A DNA stretch of 64,000 nucleotides, taken from Arenicola marina. Taxonomy: Eukaryota > Annelida > Polychaeta > Arenicolidae. The position numbers were made by a program, and so were the translations under genes. Location of the stretch: NCBI GenBank assembly GCA_964019135.1, contig OZ025255.1:22917708-22981707 (forward strand). Reading direction: 5' to 3'. The notes under the pieces are model-generated. The model did no database searches. It was not told the origin of the DNA and saw nothing but the letters and a program-made list of their open reading frames with translations. This document shows positions 12,030 to 23,750 of this stretch, in pieces; the first letter of the stretch is position 1; the number at the start of each line of letters is the position of its first letter.

Positions 12030-13980
12030 AACCAAAGGGGAGACGGCAGAGCAATCTGCGTCCTTGAGCCAGACATAATTATATGTATTCCGAGAGACAA
12101 ATGAGACGGATCAGGTGGTGGTCAACACGTAACGCCACCTAGCGGCAATGGCGCACCATGGGAAACGATATTATTAGGCCAAAGGAAAGTAACTGGGATG
12201 CAGTCAGACAGCTGGTGGTGACTTGGTATAGATAGATATTTCGTTTATTATAGTCACTTGTGAGCTCCATAATACAATATACACGCAACACAAATAACAG
12301 AAAAATACAGCTCACCCAGCCATCATGGCTTATAAGTGACTTCAAGTTAAATAATATAATTGAATATGATTGAACAATATAATCTTTATCATTTATACTC
12401 TTACTCAGTCCAATATTATTATAATATGTAGAGAACTATGCTAAGCGTAAACAAACAAATATAACATACAGAACATATAACCATCACTCAACGATACAAC
12501 CGATTTTTCCTGATATGCCATGCTGCTGATAGGTAAGTTGTCAGAGGCTTCCAACAATATTTTAACAGATATATAAGTTGATCTTCTTTGTCCAAAATGT
12601 TAAATGTTAAATAACCACAAGCACCACCATTCCAACCACTCTCCCATTACAGCGCACCCGTACCCCTCTCCCAGCAGTCAACTTCTCGCACCGTCACTCC
12701 CTCTGCCCTGCCGGCTCCTTATCCCCCCACTCCCTTATCCCACTATATCAGCGCGCTGTCTCATCCTCACCCTGCCCATTGGCAAGGCTGGAATCATCGG
12801 GATGACACGGTTTGGTTGGGGGGGGGGGGCTTGGGATGGGCTTAGGGTATGGTCTCAGGGGTTACGGATAAAGAGTCACCCGGTCAGAATGGTGGTGGCG
12901 ATCGAGGGTGCAGAGGTCGAACACATGGCTTAATCATGCTGGTAGCGGAGGGGGAGAGGAGGGGGGGGGGGCGATGCCATGGTTCGGCGGTGCTACTAAC
13001 TATACTGCTACTGACAATGTTACTAACTATAGCACTACACCAATGTGTTATAATAAAATATATGCCACTAGTATCAGAAGCGCGGGGCAGATCCGGGGGG
13101 CAGGGAGGGTGCTCGTGGGCGTCTGGACCCCCCTATGGGCGACTTTCCAAAGGTAACTGTCTGAATGTGATTTAACACGTGAACCCCTCCCTTTTGTTAC
13201 TGCGCCCCCTTGTCTTGCCCCTCCCCCCGCCCCCCCCCCCCCTCCGAGGTCGTAAGCTTTTCGAAAGTGGACCCCCCTCCCCCTTTAGCGGATATTGCTA
13301 ATGCTAACAGTATTTGCAGTATTAGTATTGACACAATATTAACTACTGTTCAATGCATCTGTAGATGCATAATTATATGCCAACAGGAAACTCAAGACGC
13401 CCCGACCCTATGCCCTGCCGTGACACCAGTACCAGTACCCACGTCCTAAATCGCTATCTAGAGGTGGTCGCAACCAAACCGACTGGTACGCTCATCAGTG
13501 CCAGCGAGCGTGGACCTCCTCTGGTAGTCACCAGAGGCGTCGGGTCCAGCCATACCAGAAGGAAGCGAATGAGTCCTTCCGGGGGTGTCGCCCCCCCCCC
13601 CCCCCCACACACACACTCCTCACATCCTGATCAAATCACCAAGCTTTAATCACGGGTAATGGGGGTCTAGTGGCCCGTAGTTTACAATGGGCCGCCTTCG
13701 GGATTGGCCTCCATGTTACCGTAGAGGATGACTGATTGCCGGAAACACGTCAAGCGCCTAACCGGTGACAAATAAATCCGCCAGAGTTAGATGGCTACAG
13801 TGGAGTGGGTGACGAAGGTCGATACCCAGAGGAAATCTGTTGGTGTGTGGAGGTGTGGAGGGTAGGCGAGTGGGTGGGGAGAGCTGAGGGGGGGGGGGAG
13901 GGTGGGCGTACGGGTGGGAGGGAGCCCGGGGGATGGAGATGGGGGGCATCGGGGATGAGAAACGGTGAGAACGCTTCCTG
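12030..13980. other. Spacer with G/C homopolymer runs
   Basis: The DNA is AT-rich to about 12,600, then GC-rich with runs of G or C around 12,819, 12,960, 13,228, 13,590 and 13,890. The frames here are low-complexity or short and no gene is supported. Confidence 0.4.
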
Positions 13981-13989
13981 TTGCTGATA

Positions 13990-16900
13990 ACGACCTACTG
14001 CCCAGGGGGAGTGGGTTCCTACTGTTGTAGTCTACTGACCAGGGGGAGTGGGTTCTACTGTCGGAGTCTACTGACCAGGGTGAGTGGGTTCCTACTGTTG
14101 TAGTCTACTGACCAGGGGATGTGGGTTCCTACTGTCGGATTCTGTTGACCAGGGTGAGTGGGTTCCTACTGTTGTAGTCTACTGACCAGGGGGAGTGGGT
14201 TCCTACTGTTGGAGTCTACTGACCAGGGAGAGTGGGTTCCTACTGTTGTAGTCTACTGACCAGGGGGAGTGGGTTCCTACTGTTGTAGTCTACTGACCAG
14301 GGGGAGTGGGTTCCTACTGTCGGATTTTACTGACCAGGGGGAGTGGGTTCCTACTGTTGGCGGCTACTGACCAGGAGGAGTGGGTTCCTACTGTTGGAGG
14401 CTACTGATAAGGGGGAGTGGGTTCCTATTGTTGTAGTCTACTGACCAGGGGAAGTGGGTTCCTACTGTCGGAGTCTACTGACCAGGGAGAATAGGTTTCA
14501 CTGTTGTAGTCTACTGACCAGGGGGAGTGGGTTCCTACTGTTGTAGTCTACTGACCAGGGGGAGTGGGTTCCTACTGTTGTAGTCTACTGACCAGGGGGA
14601 GTGGGTTCCTACTGTCGGATTCTACTGACCAGGGGGAGTGGGTTCCTACTGTTGGCGGCTACTGACCAGGGGGTGTGGGTTCCTACTGTTGTAGTCTACT
14701 GACCAGGGGGAGTGGGTTCCTACTGTTGGAGGCTACTGACCAGGGGGAGTGGGTTCCGACTGTTGTAGTCTACTGACCAGGGGAAGTGGGTTCCTACTGT
14801 CGGATTCTACTGACCAGGGGGAGTGGGTTCCTACTGTTGGCGGCTACTGACCAGGGGGAGGGGGTTCCTACTGTTGTAGTCTACTGACCAGGGGGAGTGG
14901 GTTCCTATTGTTGTAGTCTACTGACCAGGGGAAGTGGGTTCCTACTGTCGGAGTCTACTGACCAGGGAGAATAGGTTTCACTGTTGTAGTCTACTGACCA
15001 GGGGGAGTGAGTTCCTACTGTTGGAGGCTACTGACCAGGGGGAGTGGGTTCCTACTGTTGTAGTCTACTGACCAGGGGGAGTGGGTTCCTACTGTCGGAT
15101 TCTACTGACCAGGGGGAGTGGGTTCCTACTGTTGGAGTCTACTGACCAGGGAGAGTGGGTTCCTACTGTTGTAGTCTACTGACCAGGGGGAGTGGGTTCC
15201 TACTGTTGTAGTCTACTGACCAGGGGGAGTGGGTTCCTACTGTCGGATTCTACTGACCAGGGGGAGTGGGTTCCTACTGTTGGCGGCTACTGACCAGGGG
15301 GAGTGGGTTCCTACTGTTGGAGGCTACTGACCAGGGGGAGTGAGTTCCTATTGTTGTAGTCTACTGACCAGGGGAAGTGGGTTCCTACTGTCGGAGTCTA
15401 CTGACCAGGGGGAGTGGGTTCCTACTGTTGTAGTCTACTGACCAGGGGAAGTGGGTTCCTACTGTCGGAGTCTACTGACCAGGGAGAATAGGTTTCACTG
15501 TTGTAGTCTACTGACCAGGGGGAGTGGGTTCCTACTGTTGGAGGCTACTGACCAGGGGAGTGGGTTCCTACTGTTGTAGTCTACTGACCAGGGGAAGTGG
15601 GTTCCTACTGTCGGAGTCTACTGACCAGGGAGAATAGGTTTCACTGTTGTAGTCTACTGACCAGGGGGAGTGGGTTCCTACTGTCGGAGGCTACTGACCA
15701 GGGGGAGTGGGTTCGTACTGTTGTAGTCTACTGACCAGGGAGAGTGGGTTCCTACTGTTGGAGGCTACTGACCAGGGGGTGTGGGTTCCTACTGTTGGAG
15801 TCTACTGACCAGGGGGTGTGGGTTCCTACTGTTGTAGTCTACTGACCAGGGGGTGTGGGTTCCTACTGTTGGAGTCTACTGACCAGGGGGCGTGGGTTCC
15901 TACTGTTGGAGTCTACTGACCAGGGGGAGTGGGTTCCTACTGTTGGAGGCTACTGACCAGGGGGTGTGGGTTCCTACTGTTGGAGTCTACTGACCAGGGG
16001 GTGTGGGTTCCTACTGTTGTAGTCTACTGACCAGGGAGTGTGGGTTCCTACTGTTGGAGTCTACTGACCAGGGGGAGTGGGTTCCTACTGTTGTAGTCTA
16101 CTGACCAGGGGGTGTGGGTTCCTACTGTTGGAGTCTACTGACCAGGGGGCGTGGGTTCCTACTGTTGGAATCTACTGACCAGGGGGAGTGGGTTCCTACT
16201 GTTGGAGTCTACTGACCAGGGGGAGTGGGTTCCTACTGTTGTAGTCTACTGACCAGGGGAAGTGGGTTCCTACTGTCGGAGTCTACTGACCAGGGAGAAT
16301 AGGTTTCATTGTTGTAGTCTACTGACCAGGGGGAGTGGGTTCCTACTGTTGTAGTCTACTGTCCAGGGGGAGTGGGTTCCTACTGTTGTAGTCTACTGAC
16401 CAGGGGGAGTGGGTTCCTACTGTTGTAGTCTACTGACCAGGGGGAGTGGGTTCCTACTGTTGGAGTCTACTGACCAGGGGGAGTGGGTTCCTACTGTTGG
16501 AGGCTACTGACCAGGGGGTGTGGGTTCCTACTGTTGGAGTCTACTGACCAGGGGGAGTGGGTTCCTACTGTTGTAGTCTACTGACCAGGGGGAGTGGGTT
16601 CCTACTGTCGGATTCTACTGACCAGGGGGAGTGGGTTCCTACTGTTGGCGGCTACTGACCAGGGGGAGTGGGTTCCTACTGTTGGAGGCTACTGACCAGG
16701 GGGTGTGGGTTCCTACTGTTGTAGTCTACTGACCAGGGGGAGTGGGTTCCTACTGTTGTAGTCTACTGACCAGGGGAAGTGGGTTCCTACTGTCGGAGTC
16801 TACTGACCAGGGAGAATAGGTTTCACTGTTGTAGTCTACTGACCAGGGGGAGTGGGTTCCTACTGTTGGAGGCTACTGACCAGGGGGAGTGGGTTCCTAC

Positions 16901-18715
16901 TGTTGGAGGCTACTGACCAGGGGGCGTGGGTTCCTACTGTTGGAGTCTACTGACCAGGGAGAGTGGGTTCCTACCGTTGCAGTCTACTGACCAGGGGGAG
17001 TGGGTTCCTACTGTTGTAGTCTACTGACCAAGGGGAGTGGGTTCCTACTGTTGTAGTCTACTGACCAGGGGGTGTGGGTTCCTACTGTTGTAGTCTACTG
17101 ACCAGGGAGAGTGGGTTCCTACTGTCGGAGTCTACTGACCAGGGAGAATAGGTTCCTACTGTTGTAGTCTACTGACCAGGGGGCGTGGGTTCCTACTGTC
17201 GGAGTCTACTGACCAGGGAGAATAGGTTCCTACTGTTGCAGTCTACTGACCAGGGGGAGTGAGTTCCTACTGTTGTAGTCTACTGACCAGGGGGAGTGGT
17301 TTCCTACTGTTGTAATCTACTGACCAGAGGAAGTGGGTTCCTACCGTTGTAGTCTACTGACCAGGGAGAGTGGGTTCCTACTGTTGTAGTCTACTGACCA
17401 GGGAGAGTGGGTTCCTACTGTTGTAGTCTACTGACCAGGGAGAGTGGGTTCCTACTGTTGTAGTATACTGACCAGGGGCAGTAGGTTCCTACTGTTGTAG
17501 TCTACTGACCAGGGAGAGTGGGTTCCTACTGTTGGAGTCTATTGACCAGGGGGTGTGGGTTCCTACTGTTGTAATCTACTGACCAGGGGAAGTGGGTTCC
17601 TACCGTTGTAGTCTACTGACCAGGGGGAGTGGGTTCCTACTGTTGTAGTCCACTGACCAGGGGGAGTGGGTTCCTACTGTTGTAGTCTACTGACCAGGGG
17701 GAGTGGGTTCCTACTGTTGTAGTATACTGACCAGGGGCAGTAGGTTCCTATTGTTGTAATCTACTGACCAGGGGGAGTGGGTTCCTACTGTTGTAGTCCA
17801 CTGACCAGGGGGAGCGGGTTCCTATTGTTGTAGTCTACTGACCAGGGGGAGTGGGTTCCTACCGTTGTAGTCTACTGACCAGGGGGAGTGGGTTCCTACC
17901 GTTGTAGTCTACTGACCAGGGGGAGTGGGTTCCTATTGTTATAGTCTACTGACCAGGGGGAGCGGGTTCCTATTGTTGTAGTCTACTGACCAGGGGGAGT
18001 GGGTTCCTATTGTTGTAGTCTACTGACCAGGGGGAGTGGGTTCATACTGTTGGAGTCTACTGACCAGGGGGAGTGGGTTCCTATTGTTGTAGTCTACTGA
18101 CCAGGGGGAGTGGGTTCCTACCGTTGTAGTCTACTGACCAGGGGGAGTGGGTTCCTACCGTTGTAGTCTACTGACCAGGGGGAGTGGGTTCCTATTGTTG
18201 TAGTCTACTGACCAGGGGGAGCGGGTTCCTATTGTTGTAGTCTACTGACCAGGGGGAGTGGGTTCCTATTGTTGTAGTCTACTGACCAGGGGGAGTGGGT
18301 TCATACTGTTGGAGTCTACTGACCAGGGGGAGTGGGTTCCTATTGTTGTAGTCTACTGACCAGGGGGAGTGGGTTCCTATTGTTGTAGTCTACTGACCAG
18401 GGGGAGTGGGTTCCTACTGTTGGAGTCTATTGACCAGGGGGAGTGGGTTCCTACCGTTGTAGTATACTGACCAGGGGGAGTGGGTTCCTACTGTTGTAGT
18501 CCACTGACCAGGGGGAGTGGGTTCCTACTGTTGTAGTCTACTGACCAGGGGGAGTGGGTTCCTATTGTTGTAGTCTACTGACCAGGGGGCGTGGGTTCCT
18601 ACTGTTGTAGTCTACTGACCAGGGGGAGTGGGTTCCTATTGTTGTAGTCTACTGACCAGGGGGAGTGGGTTCCTATTGTTGTAGTCTACTGACCAGGGGG
18701 AGTGGGTTCATACTG
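13990..18715. repeat. 37-bp satellite-like array, about 128 copies
   Basis: The consensus unit is TACTGACCAGGGGGAGTGGG followed by TTCCTACTGTTGTAGTC. Variant blocks are scattered in the first two thirds: GTCGGATTCTACTGACC, GGCGGCTACTGACC, and a shortened GAATAGGTTTCACTG type. The last third is enriched in CTATTGTTG and CTACCGTTG types. The segment from 17,861 recurs almost exactly from 18,120, an offset of 259 bp or seven units, so a seven-unit higher-order block has been copied. Because 37 is not a multiple of three and the unit contains stop codons, no frame is open. This is the largest single feature of the window. Confidence 0.95.
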
Positions 18716-18719
18716 TTGA

Positions 18720-19095
18720 CCAGCGGGTGTCCTTTCCATGCTCGAGGCGGGAACCTTATTTATAATGCTGGATTTCGTCAGTTTTCCGCATTCAATATTT
18801 ATCATTGAGTGTCTGTATATGTAATTGTACTCTGCACTGGCCGGCGACGCGTTGCCTAGGAATAAAATACCCATTAGCAATGTTTTATCGCAGGACTACC
18901 ACATAATGGCCTCGTCCCAACGGGACAGCAAATCCCGTATGCGCAAAAATAGCTGTTGCATCTGGACGAATTGCCAAGCTCGATGAAATCTGTAAGGATT
19001 TGTTGAAACATATATGGCTTGGTCTCAAGCCCCATACGCGGTTTATAGTCACACAAACATGTACTGAAATGCATATGTATAGCTAGTTTTGTTCT
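18720..19095. other. Unique spacer between arrays
   Basis: About 370 bp of non-repetitive sequence. Two overlapping minus-strand frames of 64-66 codons have no splice support and no family resemblance. Confidence 0.4.
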
Positions 19096-19595
19096 CTAAA
19101 ACGGGTTCGATCTATATAACGGCGTTTGTATAACTGGTTTTATCTGTATAACTGATTTTAAACTGGTTTTATCTGTATAACGGGTTTTATCTGTATAACT
19201 GGTTTTATCTGTATAACTGGTTTTATCTGTATAACTGGTTTTATCTGTATAAATGGTTTGATCCGTATAACTGGTTTTATATGTATAACTGGTTTGATCT
19301 GTATAACGGATTGCATATGTATAGCTAGTTTTGTTCTCTAAAACGGGTTCGATCTATATAACGGCGTTTGTATGTATAAGGGCGTTTGTATAACCTGGTT
19401 TTATCTGTATAACTGGTTTTATCTGTATAACTGGTTTATCTGTAAAACTGGTTTATCTGTATAACTGGTTTTATCTGTATAACGAAATGTATCTGTATAA
19501 CTAGTTTTTTCTCTATAACGGGTTCGATCTATATAACGGACTTTATTTGTATAACGGACTTTATCTGTATAACGGACTTTATCTGTATAAGGAGT
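19070..19595. repeat. 18-bp tandem repeat with longer duplication
   Basis: The unit is TATAACTGGTTTTATCTG with variants (ATAACGGACTTTATCTGT). A longer segment containing GTATAGCTAGTTTTGTTCTC and ACGGGTTCGATCTATATAAC occurs at about 19,075 and again at about 19,319. Partial copies occur near 19,500, so blocks of units were duplicated together. As 18 is a multiple of three, a minus-strand frame encoding YTDKTS-like repeats is open; it is not treated as a gene. Confidence 0.85.
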
Positions 19596-19599
19596 TATA

Positions 19600-20830
19600 T
19601 CACTACTTCCCCCTGTGTAACCGAATAACACGGGCCTAGCGGAGAGGTCTAGGCCCTCTCGTTATTCTGTCGTTTTGTAGTTTTAATATCCAAGGCCTCC
19701 AGACTTACTTGCGACTACTGCGCCCCAGTTCCCCCTCCAGATGCATGCTATCAATCGTCTAGTGAGGAGATTGCGTTGACGTTCTACGCTGATCTTGAAA
19801 CTTTCCTTTCTCAAGGTTCACCTCGGTTTTTATTTACCCCGTGCGTTGTGACACGATATCAAACTTGATGAATGAAGGGGCCGTTCGACGCCAATCAAAT
19901 CTGACCAATCAAAGATTCCGTTTAATGAGCATGATGCATTCTTCTGCCTTGTCGCCTTGATGCTTTTACATGAAGCATTCCTCTTGGGCATGGTCAGATG
20001 CTGGGTCGTCTTATAACTTACAGTATTCTTGTTCTTGCAGCAACAACAAAACTGACGCAGGCACCATGTTGAAGTGGTCGTTCATACCGGAGCCGACTGT
20101 GGCTCCCCCTGGTGGTATCTATCTCCCCTACCCCGGTGGCGTGACGTCACGACTTCTGGCCTTATCGGGCGGTTGAAACGACCGTGCGGTGGTCCCTTAC
20201 AAGCTCGTCCAATTTACCGCGCCAAAGCCATCCTCCCCGCCTTATTGCCTAGACCAGGTCTCGCTGACGACGCACGTCACGCGAGATTACCGTCTCATAT
20301 CTAACCTGGGGATTCCCAGAATAGCAACGGCGAAATAGGCAGCTAGCCATCTTCTTCGTCGACCATAGTTATTTGTGTTTCTTTTTTGGGGGGTGGGAGG
20401 GCCGGGGTGATGGAGTAGTGACGGCCTAGAAACAGTTGTCCGCTATCCCAAGACGCAAGCCTGAACTTCCGGCAGATAATCTGAATTATAATTTGTGCTA
20501 TCAGGTCAATGTAATGTATGTGTGTTTGTATAGGTAGGCGGGGGGGGGGGGGTGGTGGAGGGGAGGGTCTAATGGACTGGATAAACATATGGATGTATTC
20601 CGTCTTGTGAGTGAGGTTGTGTGACTAAGACGCTTGCACGCATTCCTCTTTTGTATAGAATATCTGGCATATAATTACATGACATGTATAGTGCAGGTTT
20701 GAGGCTACCTTATCTCATTGCGACTCCATGTCTGGGTATGTTTTTCCTGCAATAGCAAGATGAATTATCATAACGAGTTATGAAAATGCTTGTGATGTGT
20801 CAAAAGTAACCACTTTTGGGAATGCTTCAC
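19600..20830. other. Spacer with one weak exon candidate
   Basis: On the minus strand, positions 19,758-19,709 form a 50-base stretch between a plausible acceptor (CAATCTCCTCACTAG) and a strong donor (GTAAGTCTGG). It is open in two frames (TIDSMHLEGELGRSSR or RLIACIWRGNWGAVVA). It does not accept the phase leaving the exon at 28,321, so it would need another partner. The rest shows nothing I can name. Confidence 0.35.
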
Positions 20831-20835
20831 TTTGA

Positions 20836-21478
20836 TTCAGAGGAAGGGGTGTCAAGGTAAGCACTGATGTATGTGTTTGGTTAGGAGGGAGGGGTGTCAA
20901 GGTAAGCACTGATGTATGTGTTTGGTTAGGAGGGAGGGGTGTCAAAGGTAAGCAATGGTGTGTGTGTTTGGTTAGGAGGGAGGGGTGTCAAGGTAAGCAC
21001 TGATGTATGTGTTTGGTTAGGAAGTAGGGGTGTCAAAAGTAAGCACTGATATGTGTTTGGTTAGGATGGAGGGGTGTCAAAGGTAAGCACTGATGTGTAT
21101 TTGGCTAGGGAGAAGGGTGTCAAAGGTAAGCACTGATGTGTATTTGGTTAGGGGGAGGGGTGTCAAAGGTAAGCAATGATGTGTGTGTTTGTTTAGGAGG
21201 GAGGGGTGTCAAAGGTAAGCACTGATATGTGTTTGGTTAGGATGGAGGGAGGTTAAAGGTAAGCACTGATGTGTATATTTGGTTACGAGTGAGGGTGTCA
21301 AATGTAAGCATTGATTTGTGTGTTTGGTTAGACTAGGGGGTGTCAAAGGTAAGCACTGATGTGTGTATTCGGTTTGGAAGAATGGATGCCAAATGTAAGC
21401 CCTGATGTGTACGTGGTTAGGGGGAGGGGTGTCATAGGTAAGCAGTGATATGCGTTTGGTTGGGATGGAGGGACGGGC
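20836..21478. repeat. 43-48-bp minisatellite, about 14 copies
   Basis: The unit is approximately GGAGGGGTGTCAAAGGTAAG followed by CACTGATGTGTGTGTTTGGTTAG. Copy length varies through small indels in the TG-rich part. Most copies carry the string AAGGTAAGC on the plus strand, which equals a consensus metazoan 5' splice site. No plus-strand exon is recognised beside it. Confidence 0.85.
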
Positions 21479-21512
21479 GATAACATGGGGCAGGGAGGGA
21501 AGGGGGAGTGTA

Positions 21513-22480
21513 TGCATGGACCAGGGCATACACAATAAATGTGTGGACCAGGGCATACACAATACAAGTGTGGACCAGTGCATACACAATGTATGGATGA
21601 ACCAGGGCATACATAATGTATGTATGGACCAGGACATACACAATATATGTATGGACCATTGCATACACAATGTATGTATGGACCACAGCATACACAATGT
21701 ATGTATGGACCAGGGTATACACAATGTATGTATGGACCAGGGCATACACAATGAATGTATGGACCAGGGCATACACAATGTATGTATGGACCAGGGCATA
21801 CACAATGTATGTATGGACCAGGGCATACACAATGTATGTATGGACCAGGGCATACACAATATATTATGGACCAGGGCATACACAATGTATCCATGGACCA
21901 GGGCATACACGATGTATGTATGGACCAGGGCATACACAATGTATGTATGGACCAGGGCATACACAATGTATGTATGGACCAGGGCATACACAATGTATGT
22001 ATGGACCAGTGCATACACAATAAAAGTGTGGACCAGAGCATACACAATGTATGTATGGACCAGGGCATACACAATGTATGTATGGACCAGGGCATACACA
22101 ATGTATGTATGTATTAGGGCATAGACAATAAATGTACGGACCAGGGCATACACAATGTATGTATGGACCAAGGCATACACAATGTATGTATGTATGGACC
22201 AGGGCATACACAATGTATGTATGGACCAGGGCATACACAATGTATGTATGGACCAGGGCATACACAATATATGTATGGACCAGGGCATACACAATGTATG
22301 TATGGACCAGGGCATACACAATGTATGTATGGACCAGGGCATACACAATGTATGTATGGACCAGGGCATACACAATGTATGTATGGACCAGGGCATACAC
22401 AATGTATGTATGGACCAGGGCATACACAATGTATGTATGTATGGACAAGGTATGTATGAACCAGGGCATACACAATGTAT
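21513..22480. repeat. 27-bp minisatellite, about 36 copies
   Basis: The unit is GGACCAGGGCATACACAATG followed by TATGTAT. Since 27 equals nine codons and the unit lacks stops in most frames, long frames are open on both strands; the longest is a 432-codon minus-strand frame at 21,209-22,507. The deduced peptides are 9-residue repeats (PWSIHTLCM, ALVHTYIVY or GPYIHCVCP on minus; MDQGIHNVC on plus). The simultaneous openness of several frames on both strands argues for a by-product of the repeat and against selected coding. Confidence 0.95.
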
Positions 22481-22489
22481 GTATGCGCC

Positions 22490-23745
22490 ACTCACACAAC
22501 GTAACACGTATTGGTAATTAGTCCTAACAAATCAAGCGATGAATGGTTGGTTTAACATTTTTATTTGAAGGCGTCAGTCACCATGGAGAAAGAGACCAGT
22601 GATCGACACGGTAGCTGTGGGCAGCCAAACCGCCAAAAGTCCATGATATATAATTCAGCCGCGTTAGCCTATCATCATTATTTAAGTACAAAATGGGCAT
22701 CGATTATACGGAATTCGATGAATGCAATATATCCATAAATAGATCCAGATTTAACAAATTATCAGGTCGTCGATCCCGTGCGACCCAGTTCGCCCATGCG
22801 AACCATAGTCGCTTCGTAGTAAATGTTGTGCATTTGCCTTCATTAGGCTCTGTGTAACATGGTATCAGCATTCAGGTTTATCTGAATGACGCTGATTCGT
22901 CATAAAGTTAGGTATGAAACGTGAAAAAACGAAATCTCACCATTTTGCTGGGTGAGTAGACCAGACAACCGACGAACGAACGAACCAATCAAAATGTGAT
23001 GTTCAAGAATGAAGAAAAAAAATGCTATGTACAAATGACTGGATTATATATAGATCGTTGTACACGCTGTACACATAGCACATACTGATTGTAAGCAGAC
23101 TCTAGCACTCTTAGCATTTATTACTTCTTTAGTTATTTTAGACATCTTAGTTTTTAACGCATCTTTTTTAAGAGCTAACGACATATCCGATCCTTCTTCG
23201 TGACCTATGACCCATTGGGACTGTCGTATTTTAGAATGGAATTTGATTGATGACGCACTATAAAAATCCACAGTTGCACTAGCGTTTGTCGCTAGGGCTG
23301 GGCATGCATCGACACCCCGGATGTTTGCCACATCCGGAGCCAGAAGCGATGTTATAAATGATTTGACCTGCACCATTCACACTGAGCACCCGAGGGATCT
23401 AGCTTAGCGGCCCATCAGACTCTAGGCGAGAAAAGGCGGCCAGAAAGATAAGGTAGGGGGGTCGTGGTCGCATCACGAAATATCCTTCTACGCCGCCGCC
23501 CCCCCCCCTCCCCCTCTCCGCCGACCAGCCCCGACTCCCCTTACCTCCAACACAGGAGATAGTTTTGTCCCATTAAGATATTAAGCCTCATAACCGCGAA
23601 CACCTTACGCAGACACAGCATTCACTCCACTGGGAAATGAAGCCATCCCAAGGTCAAGGTTAAAGCCTCGCGATCTGGTCTATGGTGAGCAAAAGCCGTC
23701 TGCGATAGCGTAACGAGCACTATTATTACGAAGTCGACATGCGAA
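22490..23745. other. Unique spacer with one 110-codon open frame
   Basis: The minus-strand frame at 23,376-23,044 (110 codons, MVQVKSFITSLLAP to ACTTIYI) has a varied, protein-like composition, including a lysine-rich stretch DALKTKMSKITKEVINAKSA. The nearest upstream acceptor would put a TGA in frame and no downstream splice site or poly(A) signal is clear. It could be a decayed transposon fragment, an isolated exon or chance. A run of C occurs near 23,500. Confidence 0.3.
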
Positions 23746-23750
23746 GAGGA

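Noticed and set aside
21209-22507. 432-codon minus-strand open frame as a repeat protein gene
   Set aside because: It is produced by a 27-bp stop-free unit that is open in several frames on both strands. The frame is not favoured over others.
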